Origin: Oscillospiraceae bacterium
Lineage (GTDB): Bacteria > Bacillota > Clostridia > Oscillospirales > Ruminococcaceae
DNA length: 18,989 nt
Assembly (NCBI GenBank): GCA_020024175.1
Contig: JAHHUB010000011.1
Coordinates: 1 to 18,989, forward strand
Direction: 5' to 3'
The notes under the pieces were generated by a model that saw nothing but the letters and a program-made list of their open reading frames with translations, had not been told where the DNA came from and made no database searches. Position numbers and translations under genes: made by a program. How positions within the stretch are numbered: the stretch's first letter is position 1; every line of letters starts with the position of its first letter. Positions 1 to 6,445 of this stretch are shown here, in pieces.

Positions 1-47
1 ATAAATGTTATAAATTTATAAAATATAATTCAACGGAGGTTTGTAAA

Positions 48-338
48 ATGATAGAAAAATTGAAAGAAAAAGAATTAAAAGAACTTTATGAAGCAATTTT
101 GACTTTAAAAAATGCGGATGAATGTGCCAAATTTTTTGAGGATCTTTGTACTATACCTGAATTAAAGGCAATTTCACAAAGATACCAAGTGGCAAAAATG
201 CTTTCAAAAAAATGCGTTTACAGCGATATTGTTTCTGAAACAGGTGCCAGCACAGCTACCATCAGCCGTGTAAATCGTTCTCTTAACTACGGTTCTGATG
301 GATATAAGATTGTTTTTGACAGATTGGGGCTTGATTAA
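48..338 (+). CDS. yerC: YerC/YecD-type TrpR-like DNA-binding regulator
   Basis: This 96-residue protein is a small helix-turn-helix regulator of the TrpR-like YerC/YecD family. The family's usual length is about 95-105 residues, so the gene looks complete. The N-terminal half (about residues 1-55) is helical and should form the intertwined dimer. The recognition segment lies at about 58-80, with YSDIVSETGASTATISRVNR reading as a clear helix-turn-helix. The ATG at 48 is preceded by GGAGGT at 35-40. The stop codon overlaps the start of the next gene as TAATG, so the methyltransferase downstream is probably translationally coupled. The family is assigned from the sequence; its ligand and target genes are not known from this sequence. 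TrpR itself binds tryptophan, but nothing here suggests a trp gene context. Confidence 0.85.
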   Translation: MIEKLKEKELKELYEAILTLKNADECAKFFEDLCTIPELKAISQRYQVAKMLSKKCVYSDIVSETGASTATISRVNRSLNYGSDGYKIVFDRLGLD

Positions 339-1093
339 TGTATAATTCTTTTGCCGATTTTTATGATTCTCTCACTGCAAACATATCTTACGAAAATCGT
401 GCTAAATATTTTAAAAAGCTTATTGAAAAATTTTATGGTGATGCAGAATTGGTTTTGGATTTAGCCTGTGGTACCGGAAAATTATCTTTTGAACTTGAAA
501 AACTGGGTTATGATGTTACCGCTATAGATATTTCCGAGGAAATGTTAATGACAGCCCGTGAAAAAGCAGTGGTACAGGGCAGCAATATTCTGTACCTTTG
601 CCAAGATATGTGTGAAATAGATCTTTATGGCACTATGGATGCGGTTATATGTGCTTTGGACAGCATTAATCATATCACAAATGGGGAAGATGTGAGAAAA
701 ACATTTTTGAGACTTACCAATTTTGTTTCCAACAATGGACTTTTTATTTTTGATGTGAACACATTATATAAACATCAAAAAATTTTGGGTAACAATGTTT
801 TTATCTATGAAACCGACAATGTTTACTGCGTTTGGCAAAACAATTTATCTGAAGAAGATGACAGTATGGTAGATATTTGTCTTGATTTTTTTGAAAATGA
901 CACAGAAGACCCTAATTGTTATTACAGAAGCCAGGAAATTTTTTCTGAAAAGGCATATTCTGTAAAAGAACTGGAAACCTGGCTTAATGAAGCGGAATTT
1001 GATATAAAAGCTATCTATGATGAAGACAGTGAAAATCCCCCTTCGGATATTTCACAGCGTATTATCATAGTTGCTCAAAGAAGAAAAAGATAA
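338..1093 (+). CDS. Class I SAM-dependent methyltransferase, substrate unknown
   Basis: This 251-residue soluble protein has the Rossmann-type SAM-binding fold. Motif I is DLACGTG at residues 41-47, and the following strand ends in the acidic TAIDIS segment at about 61-66, which normally holds the SAM ribose. The CQDMCEIDL region further on matches the motif II/III part, and the remaining sequence has the alternating strand-helix pattern of a class I methyltransferase. It most resembles the small-molecule type (PF13649/PF08241 group) and shows no RNA-binding or NPPY-type motif. It starts on the last base of the yerC stop codon, so the two are coupled. An 8-bp hairpin and hslO follow. The substrate cannot be inferred. 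Confidence 0.85.
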   Translation: MYNSFADFYDSLTANISYENRAKYFKKLIEKFYGDAELVLDLACGTGKLSFELEKLGYDVTAIDISEEMLMTAREKAVVQGSNILYLCQDMCEIDLYGTMDAVICALDSINHITNGEDVRKTFLRLTNFVSNNGLFIFDVNTLYKHQKILGNNVFIYETDNVYCVWQNNLSEEDDSMVDICLDFFENDTEDPNCYYRSQEIFSEKAYSVKELETWLNEAEFDIKAIYDEDSENPPSDISQRIIIVAQRRKR

Positions 1094-1103
1094 GAATGAA
1101 CAA

Positions 1104-1125
1104 TGGCTGTCGCATCTGACAGCCA
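1104..1125 (+). terminator. Short hairpin between methyltransferase gene and hslO
   Basis: An 8-bp perfect stem (TGGCTGTC with GACAGCCA) closes a 6-base loop 10 bases after the methyltransferase stop codon. It is followed by AATATTTTC rather than a clean T-run. It may be a weak terminator or attenuator that lowers read-through into hslO, or a processing or stability element. Confidence 0.45.
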
Positions 1126-1143
1126 ATATTTTCGGAGGAATAT

Positions 1144-2019
1144 ATGGGGAGAATAGTTAGATATATTTCAGAAAACGGCGGAATTGTGTGCTGTGCAGTT
1201 GATACAACGGATATGGTCAGCAAAGCAGAACAAATTCATCAAACTTCTGCCACTGTTACTGCTGCTTTGGGAAGAATGATGACAGCAACATCCATGATGG
1301 GCTATATGCTTAAAGGTGAGCATGACAATGTAACCACAAGAATAAACGGAAATGGCCCTGTAGGCTCTATTATAGCTGTTGCAGACAGCACAGGAAACAC
1401 CAAAGGCTATGTAACCAATCCTATTGTGGAAATACCACTTAACCAATATGGTAAACTTGATGTCTCAGGTGCTGTAGGAAAAGAAGGTTTTTTAAATGTA
1501 ATAAAAGAAATGGGGGAGGCTAAACCATACACAGGTGTAAGCCCCATTGTTTCAGGTGAAATAGCCGAGGATTTTACTTACTATTTTGCCAAAAGCGAAC
1601 AAATTCCCACTGTGTGTGCATTAGGTGTATTGGTAAACACAGATTTAACAGTTATATCCGCAGGTGGGTATTTAATTCAGCTTCTTCCGGGTGCTACTGA
1701 TGAAGAAATAGACAAACTGGAAGATAACATCAACAATATGGAACCTATTTCCGCCATGATTGAAAAAGGTATGACACCTGATGAAATTATTAAACTCGCA
1801 CTTAAAGGATTTAACCCTCAGTTATTGGATGAAAGCAAAGTAGAGTTTAAATGTGACTGTTCAAGAGCAAGAATTGAAAAAGCCCTTATCAGTCTTGGAA
1901 AAGAAGCACTTCTCAAAATGGCTGATGAACAAGAAGATACACAGGTTGAATGCCATTTCTGCAACAGAAAAGAACACTTTACTTCCCATCAAATCAGGGA
2001 GTTGGCTAAAAGGAAATAG
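1144..2019 (+). CDS. hslO: Hsp33 redox-regulated molecular chaperone
   Basis: This 291-residue cytoplasmic protein is Hsp33, a holdase chaperone switched on by oxidative unfolding. The family's C-terminal zinc centre is complete: CDC at residues 237-239 and CHFC at 270-273 give the canonical CxC-X30-CxxC arrangement. In the reduced state these four thiolates bind zinc and the protein is inactive; disulfide formation releases zinc and activates it. The N-terminal domain holds the expected segments, for example GNGPVGSIIAVADSTGNTKG at about 69-88. Length matches the family (about 290). The ATG is preceded by GGAGGAA at 1134-1140. In an anaerobe this would be part of the defence against oxygen or bleach-type stress. 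Identification is secure. Confidence 0.97.
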   Translation: MGRIVRYISENGGIVCCAVDTTDMVSKAEQIHQTSATVTAALGRMMTATSMMGYMLKGEHDNVTTRINGNGPVGSIIAVADSTGNTKGYVTNPIVEIPLNQYGKLDVSGAVGKEGFLNVIKEMGEAKPYTGVSPIVSGEIAEDFTYYFAKSEQIPTVCALGVLVNTDLTVISAGGYLIQLLPGATDEEIDKLEDNINNMEPISAMIEKGMTPDEIIKLALKGFNPQLLDESKVEFKCDCSRARIEKALISLGKEALLKMADEQEDTQVECHFCNRKEHFTSHQIRELAKRK

Positions 2020-2056
2020 AACTTTTTAAAAACATAAAACTTTTTTAAAAAAAGTA

Positions 2057-2085
2057 TTGACATTTAGATTAAACTATAGTATAAT
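2057..2085 (+). promoter_or_regulatory. Consensus sigma-A promoter for the tRNA pair
   Basis: A perfect -35 box TTGACA at 2057-2062 and a perfect -10 box TATAAT at 2080-2085 are separated by 17 bases. Transcription should begin near 2092, about 28 bases before tRNA-Val. This is the strongest promoter visible in the window, as expected for stable RNA genes. Confidence 0.9.
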
Positions 2086-2119
2086 AACTATTGTCGTCAG
2101 GGAAACAACGACAATATGT

Positions 2120-2195
2120 GGGAGCATAGCTCAGCTGGGAGAGCATCTGCCTTACAAGCAGAGGGTCACAGGTTCGAGCCCTGTTGTTCCCACCA
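2120..2195 (+). tRNA. tRNA-Val (anticodon TAC)
   Basis: This is a 76-base cloverleaf with an encoded 3' CCA. The acceptor stem pairs GGGAGCA with TGTTCCC (one G-T wobble). The D arm is GCTC/GAGC, the anticodon stem is TCTGC/GCAGA, and the loop CTTACAA places TAC at positions 34-36. The T arm ACAGG/CCTGT encloses TTCGAGC. Anticodon TAC reads GTA and, by wobble, other valine codons. Confidence 0.97.
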
Positions 2196-2214
2196 AAGCT
2201 TAGCGACAAATAAT

Positions 2215-2290
2215 GCGGGTTTAGCTCATCTGGTAGAGCGCCACCTTGCCAAGGTGGAGGTAGCGAGTTCGAGCCTCGTAACCCGCTCCA
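2215..2290 (+). tRNA. tRNA-Gly (anticodon GCC)
   Basis: This is a 76-base cloverleaf with an encoded CCA, 19 bases after tRNA-Val. The acceptor stem is GCGGGTT/AACCCGC, the D arm GCTC/GAGC, and the anticodon stem CCACC/GGTGG with loop TTGCCAA giving anticodon GCC. The T arm is GCGAG/CTCGT with TTCGAGC. It reads glycine GGC/GGT. It is very probably cotranscribed with tRNA-Val and released by processing. Confidence 0.97.
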
Positions 2291-2322
2291 AAAAAGCACA
2301 TACTATACAGTATGTGCTTTTT
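2291..2322 (+). terminator. Intrinsic terminator after the tRNA pair
   Basis: A perfect 9-bp stem (GCACATACT with AGTATGTGC) and 4-base loop begin right after the CCA of tRNA-Gly. It is flanked by a run of A on the left and TTTTT at 2318-2322 on the right, so the stem can extend through A-T pairs. This is a textbook rho-independent terminator. Confidence 0.93.
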
Positions 2323-2439
2323 ATTTGTAATATTTAAATTTTTTTCTGAATTTATTCAAACTCTGTATACAACTTTAAATAAGTTATATGATAAAATGTG
2401 AATGTAAAAAATTATTTTTATTCAAAAAAGGAGTATACT

Positions 2440-3063
2440 ATGAAAAAGATTATAGCAACACTCATATTATCTGCACTTATGTTGACAGCATGTTCTACAG
2501 ACAAGCCAAACAGTGATACATCATCAGATCCAGCATCTGTTTCTTCATCATCTGAAGAATCTTCTTCATCAGAACCAGATACAGCTTCATCTTCTGAAAG
2601 TTCAGTTTCTGAAACAAGTGAAATAAAAGAATTCCCTAAATTTACTTCAAAAACAGTAAATGATGAAGATATAAGCAATGATGTTTTTGCAAAATATGAT
2701 TTGACCATGATTAACATCTGGGCTACATGGTGTGGTCCATGTGTAGGTGAAATGCCTGAACTTGGAGAAATGCATAAAAATCTACCCGAAAACCTGAACC
2801 TTGTAACCATAGCTATTGACGCAGCAGACAGCAAAGAAGACATCATTAAATTTATGCAGGAAAAGAAAGCTGAAATGCCTGTCATAGTTCCAGATGAAAC
2901 AATTACTAAGTTTTTAAAGGAAAATGTCAATGCAGTACCAACAACTATTTTTGTTGATAAAGACGGAAAAATAGTAGGTGATATAATCACAGGTGCTCCA
3001 AGTGAAGATGTTGAAAAATCATACAGAGCTGAATTTGACAAACGCCTTGAAATGATTAAATAA
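2440..3063 (+). CDS. TlpA/ResA-type thioredoxin-like lipoprotein
   Basis: This 207-residue protein is an exported thiol-disulfide oxidoreductase anchored as a lipoprotein. It starts with a basic, hydrophobic signal (MKKIIATLILSALMLTAC); the lipobox LTAC puts the lipidated cysteine at residue 18. A Ser/Glu-rich low-complexity tether follows (about 24-62). The TlpA/ResA thioredoxin domain covers about 65-205, with active site WCGPC at 97-101 and the cis-proline loop AVPTT at 165-169. The chosen ATG at 2440 has an AAAGGAG site at 2426-2433; an in-frame ATG at 2398 lacks a ribosome site and would spoil the signal peptide. Its role is probably reducing disulfides or supporting cytochrome or metalloprotein maturation outside the membrane. 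No CcdA partner is in the window. Confidence 0.9.
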   Translation: MKKIIATLILSALMLTACSTDKPNSDTSSDPASVSSSSEESSSSEPDTASSSESSVSETSEIKEFPKFTSKTVNDEDISNDVFAKYDLTMINIWATWCGPCVGEMPELGEMHKNLPENLNLVTIAIDAADSKEDIIKFMQEKKAEMPVIVPDETITKFLKENVNAVPTTIFVDKDGKIVGDIITGAPSEDVEKSYRAEFDKRLEMIK

Positions 3064-3075
3064 ACTTTATAGTTA

Positions 3076-3113
3076 AAAATAACCCCTGTCGCTTAACAGA
3101 CAGGGGTTATTTT
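3076..3113. terminator. Bidirectional terminator between converging genes
   Basis: A perfect 15-bp inverted repeat (AAAATAACCCCTGTC with its complement) surrounds an 8-base loop. It lies 13 bases after the tlpA-like stop and 10 bases beyond the stop of the converging methyltransferase gene. A on one side and T on the other give a U-tract in both directions, so it should end both transcripts. Confidence 0.93.
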
Positions 3114-3122
3114 AATATATTA

Positions 3123-4172
3123 TCAATTTGGTTTTTTAGCAAAAATTATATCACGCCTGATGGCATTGTCAACTCTGTGCTCTAATTGAGAATATGCACC
3201 TTCCTCCAGCACTGCCAAACCTTCATCTTCCATTATTTTAGCAAATTGAGGTTTTGGGAAAACAAATGTGTTCCAGGAAAGAGCTATAACTCCGCCTGGT
3301 TTTAAGACTGTTTTCCAAGCGGGTAGACAGGCTTTAACCAAATCTTTTGGATTTCTGGTGAGGGAGGACTGTTTTTCATTTGTAACATTGCCATGCTGAA
3401 CACCATAAGGCAAATCACCTACGATTGCATCAAAACTGTTTTTCTTAAAAAACTTGTCAGCATAAACAGAATTTCCTGCCACCATTTCCCATGTAATTTC
3501 CTTGTGATTTTTCAGATCCTCTTTTGATTTTGCAAAAATTACCGAATATCTCTTAGCGGTAAAAGATTTATTTTCACCACTTTGTTTCTGTGTAGAAATA
3601 TTGTGCTTAAATTTTTCAGTTTCCAAATACTTTTTAAAATATGTAAACGATTCAGCGGCAGCTTTATCTCCAATTTCAATTCCACAGCTATTAATTCCTG
3701 CTGTGGCAGCCTCAAAAAGTGTGGTGCCTTTTCCTGCTATGGGGTCAAGTATAATTGCATTTTCATAGTTTACATTATCACAGGAACAGAGTGCTAAATT
3801 CAGCATCATTCTTGTGAAAAGTTCATTGGTTTTACCTGTATATTTAAGCAAACCACTGAGGTTTTCATCAGTTATTTTAGTGTTTGGCAACAAAACAGGA
3901 AGCATAAAATCGCTGCCGTTTATTTTTTCAATTTTATATACAGAAAAAACAAAAGACAGACGTGATACTATTTCTAAATCTTTTTCTGAAAGTTCATTTT
4001 CAGAAATAAATGTGAGATAATAAACTCCTGCAATTATTTCACCTTTAATTTCCAAAACCTTACATTCCATATTTTTTGAACAAATTTCCAGTTCCAATGC
4101 AGACAGGTTTTGTGATGTTTTATAGTAAACCCTGTTGTGTCCGGGATTTATAAGCAAAGCGTATTTATTCAT
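3123..4172 (-). CDS. Trm11-like RNA methyltransferase family protein (UPF0020)
   Basis: This 349-residue protein has the architecture of the Trm11/Trm14 group of guanosine N2-methyltransferases. A divergent N-terminal region (about 1-110) sits where related enzymes carry an RNA-binding (THUMP-like) domain. A SAM-dependent catalytic domain follows. SAM motif I is DPIAGKGT at 143-150, and the catalytic motif is DLPYG at 253-257, the D-P-P-Y-type signature of N-methylating enzymes. The TRMMLNLAL segment just before motif I is also typical. The ATG is preceded by GAGGT (complement of 4178-4182). It is transcribed alone, from one or two promoters in the 4204-4308 gap. Modification of a guanosine in tRNA is likely by family; the exact base is not shown by the sequence. 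Confidence 0.8.
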   Translation of the reverse strand: MNKYALLINPGHNRVYYKTSQNLSALELEICSKNMECKVLEIKGEIIAGVYYLTFISENELSEKDLEIVSRLSFVFSVYKIEKINGSDFMLPVLLPNTKITDENLSGLLKYTGKTNELFTRMMLNLALCSCDNVNYENAIILDPIAGKGTTLFEAATAGINSCGIEIGDKAAAESFTYFKKYLETEKFKHNISTQKQSGENKSFTAKRYSVIFAKSKEDLKNHKEITWEMVAGNSVYADKFFKKNSFDAIVGDLPYGVQHGNVTNEKQSSLTRNPKDLVKACLPAWKTVLKPGGVIALSWNTFVFPKPQFAKIMEDEGLAVLEEGAYSQLEHRVDNAIRRDIIFAKKPN

Positions 4173-4203
4173 ATGTTACCTCAATATTTTTTATATTAAC
4201 CAG

Positions 4204-4232
4204 ACCATAAGATTATTCAGTGATACTGTCAA
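4204..4232 (-). promoter_or_regulatory. Possible proximal promoter of the Trm11-like gene
   Basis: On the minus strand TTGACA (complement of 4227-4232) is followed after 17 bases by TATGGT (complement of 4204-4209). The -35 is perfect and the -10 is weak. It would begin transcription about 25-30 bases before the start codon. Confidence 0.45.
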
Positions 4233-4279
4233 TTTATAATAATTCAAAACAATATAGTATCAACTAAGTATACGAAATC

Positions 4280-4308
4280 ATTATAACATAGGCATTTCAC
4301 TGCGTCAA
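4280..4308 (-). promoter_or_regulatory. Promoter of the Trm11-like gene (distal)
   Basis: On the minus strand TTGACG (complement of 4303-4308) and a perfect TATAAT (complement of 4280-4285) are 17 bases apart, with a TGT just before the -10 as an extended -10 element. Transcription should begin near 4273, giving a leader of about 100 bases. Confidence 0.75.
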
Positions 4309-4379
4309 TATAACAAAGATAAACTATTAATATTATATTAAATTTCCTATTGAATATTTTAAAATTATATGGAAATAAT

Positions 4380-4408
4380 TTGATTTTCTCGTATATTTAT
4401 GCTATAAT
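4380..4408 (+). promoter_or_regulatory. Promoter of the uvrB-uvrA-yibE/F operon
   Basis: TTGATT at 4380-4385 and a perfect TATAAT at 4403-4408 are separated by 17 bases, with TGC forming an extended -10. Transcription should begin near 4415, about 40 bases before the uvrB start. Confidence 0.85.
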
Positions 4409-4455
4409 ATTACAGATATGCAGTGATAAAACACAGTTTAGCTCAGGAGGAAATT

Positions 4456-6432
4456 ATGTCTGATAAATTCATTTTAAAATCAAAATATATCCCCACAGGC
4501 GATCAGCCAGAAGCTATTGATTCCATTGTAAACGGAATAAACAGTGGAATGAAGGAACAAACTCTGCTTGGAGTTACAGGAAGCGGAAAAACCTTTACAA
4601 TGGCTAATATTATAGCTAAAACCAATAGACCTACTTTGGTTCTTGCCCATAATAAAACACTGGCAGCACAGCTTTGCAGTGAATTTAAAGAGTTTTTTCC
4701 TGAAAATGCTGTAGAATATTTTGTTTCCTACTATGATTATTATCAGCCTGAGGCATACATCGCTCAAACCGACACATATATCGAAAAAGACAGTGCAATT
4801 AATGATGAAATAGAAAGACTGCGACATTCCGCAACCTCATCACTTTCCGAGCGACGAGATGTTATCATTGTAGCCAGTGTTTCCTGCATATATTCATTGG
4901 GAGACCCCATCGACTACCGCAGTATGGTTATTTCTCTCCGCCAAGGTATGGAGAAAAACAGAGATGAATTTCTTAAAAAACTTGTAGAAATTCAGTATGA
5001 AAGAAATGATATAAATTTTACCAGAAATAAATTTCGTGTACGAGGGGATGTAGTGGAAATTTATCCTGCCTACACCTATGAAAATGCTTACAGAATTGAA
5101 TTTTTCGGTGATGAAATTGACCGTATCTGTGAAATAAATCCTCTCACCTTTGAAATTAAAAATGTAGTAACCCATGTTGCCATTTATCCTGCATCACATT
5201 ATATTGTGCCAAGGGAAAAAATGATAAATGCTATAAATGAAATCCGTCAAGAATGTGATGAACAAGTCAAATATTTTATAGAAAATGAAAAACTTATTGA
5301 AGCTCAAAGAATAGCAGAACGCACCAATTATGATGTGGAAATGCTGACAGAAATAGGGTTTTGCAAAGGTATTGAAAACTACTCAAGAATAATGGCAGGC
5401 AGACCAGCAGGAAGTATACCCTGTACCTTGCTTGACTATTTTCCGGAGGATTTTCTGCTGTTTGTAGATGAATCCCATGTAACTTTGCCCCAAGTACGAG
5501 CCATGAGTGCAGGAGATAGAGCCAGAAAAGAAAATCTTATTAACTATGGTTTCAGATTACCTTCTGCATTGGATAACAGACCTTTGAAATTTGATGAGTT
5601 TTACGATAAATTAAACCAAATTGTATATGTCAGTGCAACACCCAGTGAGTTTGAAAAAACACAAAGTAAAAACATTGTGCAGCAAATAATAAGACCTACC
5701 GGTCTGTTAGACCCCATAATAACTGTAAAGCCAATTCAGGGACAAATTGATGATCTTTATTCTGAAATAAATGAAACTATTAAAAAACATGAAAAAGTCC
5801 TTGTAACCACTCTTACAAAGAAAATGGCAGAGGACTTGACGGACTACTACGAAAATTTAGGAATAAAAATAAGATATATGCATCATGATATAGACACCAT
5901 TGAACGCATGGAAATTATCCGTGATTTAAGACTGGGTGAATTTGATGTATTGGTAGGCATTAATCTTTTAAGAGAAGGACTGGATATTCCAGAAGTTTCA
6001 TTAATTGCCATTTTAGATGCGGACAAGGAAGGTTTCCTCCGCTCAGAAACTTCACTTATTCAAACTATAGGACGAGCTGCCAGAAATGCTGAAGGCAGAG
6101 TTATTATGTATGCTGATACAGTTACTCGCAGTATGGAAGCTGCCATATCGGAAACCTGTCGCCGTCGTGAAATTCAGGATAAATACAACAAAGAGCATGG
6201 TATTGTTCCTAAAACAATCCAAAAAGGTGTCAGAGATATTTTGGAAATATCAACAAATGAAAATAAGAAATCCAAATCTAAGACGAAATCAAATAAGAAG
6301 CTTTCTGCCAAGGAAAAGGAAGCACTTATACAACAATATACCCTTGAAATGAAAAATGCAGCTAAAATTTTGGAATTTGAACATGCTGCATATTTGAGAG
6401 ATAAAATAGAAAAACTGAAAAACGAAAAATAA
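4456..6432 (+). CDS. uvrB: Excinuclease ABC subunit B (UvrB)
   Basis: This 658-residue DNA-repair helicase loads with UvrA at bulky lesions, verifies the damage and recruits UvrC for dual incision. Walker A is GVTGSGKT at residues 39-46, and Walker B is DESH at 338-341. The tyrosine-rich beta-hairpin that slips between DNA strands is present (YYDYYQPEAY region, about residue 91 on). The helicase C domain includes GLDIPEVSL and TIGRAARN. The C-terminal UVR motif that contacts UvrC ends the protein (about 620-658). Length is standard. I chose the ATG at 4456 because AGGAGG lies at 4445-4450; the in-frame GTG at 4423 has no ribosome site. uvrA follows after 13 bases; uvrC is not in the window. 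Confidence 0.98.
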   Translation: MSDKFILKSKYIPTGDQPEAIDSIVNGINSGMKEQTLLGVTGSGKTFTMANIIAKTNRPTLVLAHNKTLAAQLCSEFKEFFPENAVEYFVSYYDYYQPEAYIAQTDTYIEKDSAINDEIERLRHSATSSLSERRDVIIVASVSCIYSLGDPIDYRSMVISLRQGMEKNRDEFLKKLVEIQYERNDINFTRNKFRVRGDVVEIYPAYTYENAYRIEFFGDEIDRICEINPLTFEIKNVVTHVAIYPASHYIVPREKMINAINEIRQECDEQVKYFIENEKLIEAQRIAERTNYDVEMLTEIGFCKGIENYSRIMAGRPAGSIPCTLLDYFPEDFLLFVDESHVTLPQVRAMSAGDRARKENLINYGFRLPSALDNRPLKFDEFYDKLNQIVYVSATPSEFEKTQSKNIVQQIIRPTGLLDPIITVKPIQGQIDDLYSEINETIKKHEKVLVTTLTKKMAEDLTDYYENLGIKIRYMHHDIDTIERMEIIRDLRLGEFDVLVGINLLREGLDIPEVSLIAILDADKEGFLRSETSLIQTIGRAARNAEGRVIMYADTVTRSMEAAISETCRRREIQDKYNKEHGIVPKTIQKGVRDILEISTNENKKSKSKTKSNKKLSAKEKEALIQQYTLEMKNAAKILEFEHAAYLRDKIEKLKNEK

Positions 6433-6445
6433 CAGGAGATATTAT

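Larger units (their letters stand above)
4173..4455. other. Divergent intergenic region between the Trm11-like gene and uvrB
   Basis: This 283-base gap is about 75-80% AT and holds the divergent promoters listed separately. I see no additional open reading frame with a ribosome site and no riboswitch-like conserved core. No clear LexA (SOS) box of the Firmicute type (CGAAC-N4-GTTCG) is visible beside the uvrB promoter. Confidence 0.6.

Noticed and set aside
9..20. Perfect palindrome TATAAATTTATA and a TATAAT before yerC
   Set aside because: The palindrome is pure A/T and expected by chance, and the TATAAT at 24-29 is too close to the ribosome site for a normal leader; the promoter may lie before the window.
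2020..2056. A/T runs after hslO that might form a terminator stem
   Set aside because: Only runs of T and A are present with no GC-bearing stem, so a hairpin here would be very weak.
2069..2337. Open reading frames on both strands across the tRNA region (76 and 73 codons)
   Set aside because: They are translations of the tRNA-Val and tRNA-Gly genes and flanks. They lack ribosome sites and resemble the well-known false proteins predicted over tRNA genes.
2364..2392. Possible promoter before the TlpA-like gene (TGTATA, 17 bases, TATGAT)
   Set aside because: The -35 match is poor; a promoter must exist after the tRNA terminator, but this one is not well enough supported to list.
2418..3041. 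207-codon open frame opposite the TlpA-like gene
   Set aside because: It is the antisense shadow of a gene with a lipobox and thioredoxin motif; it has no ribosome site and no recognisable domain.
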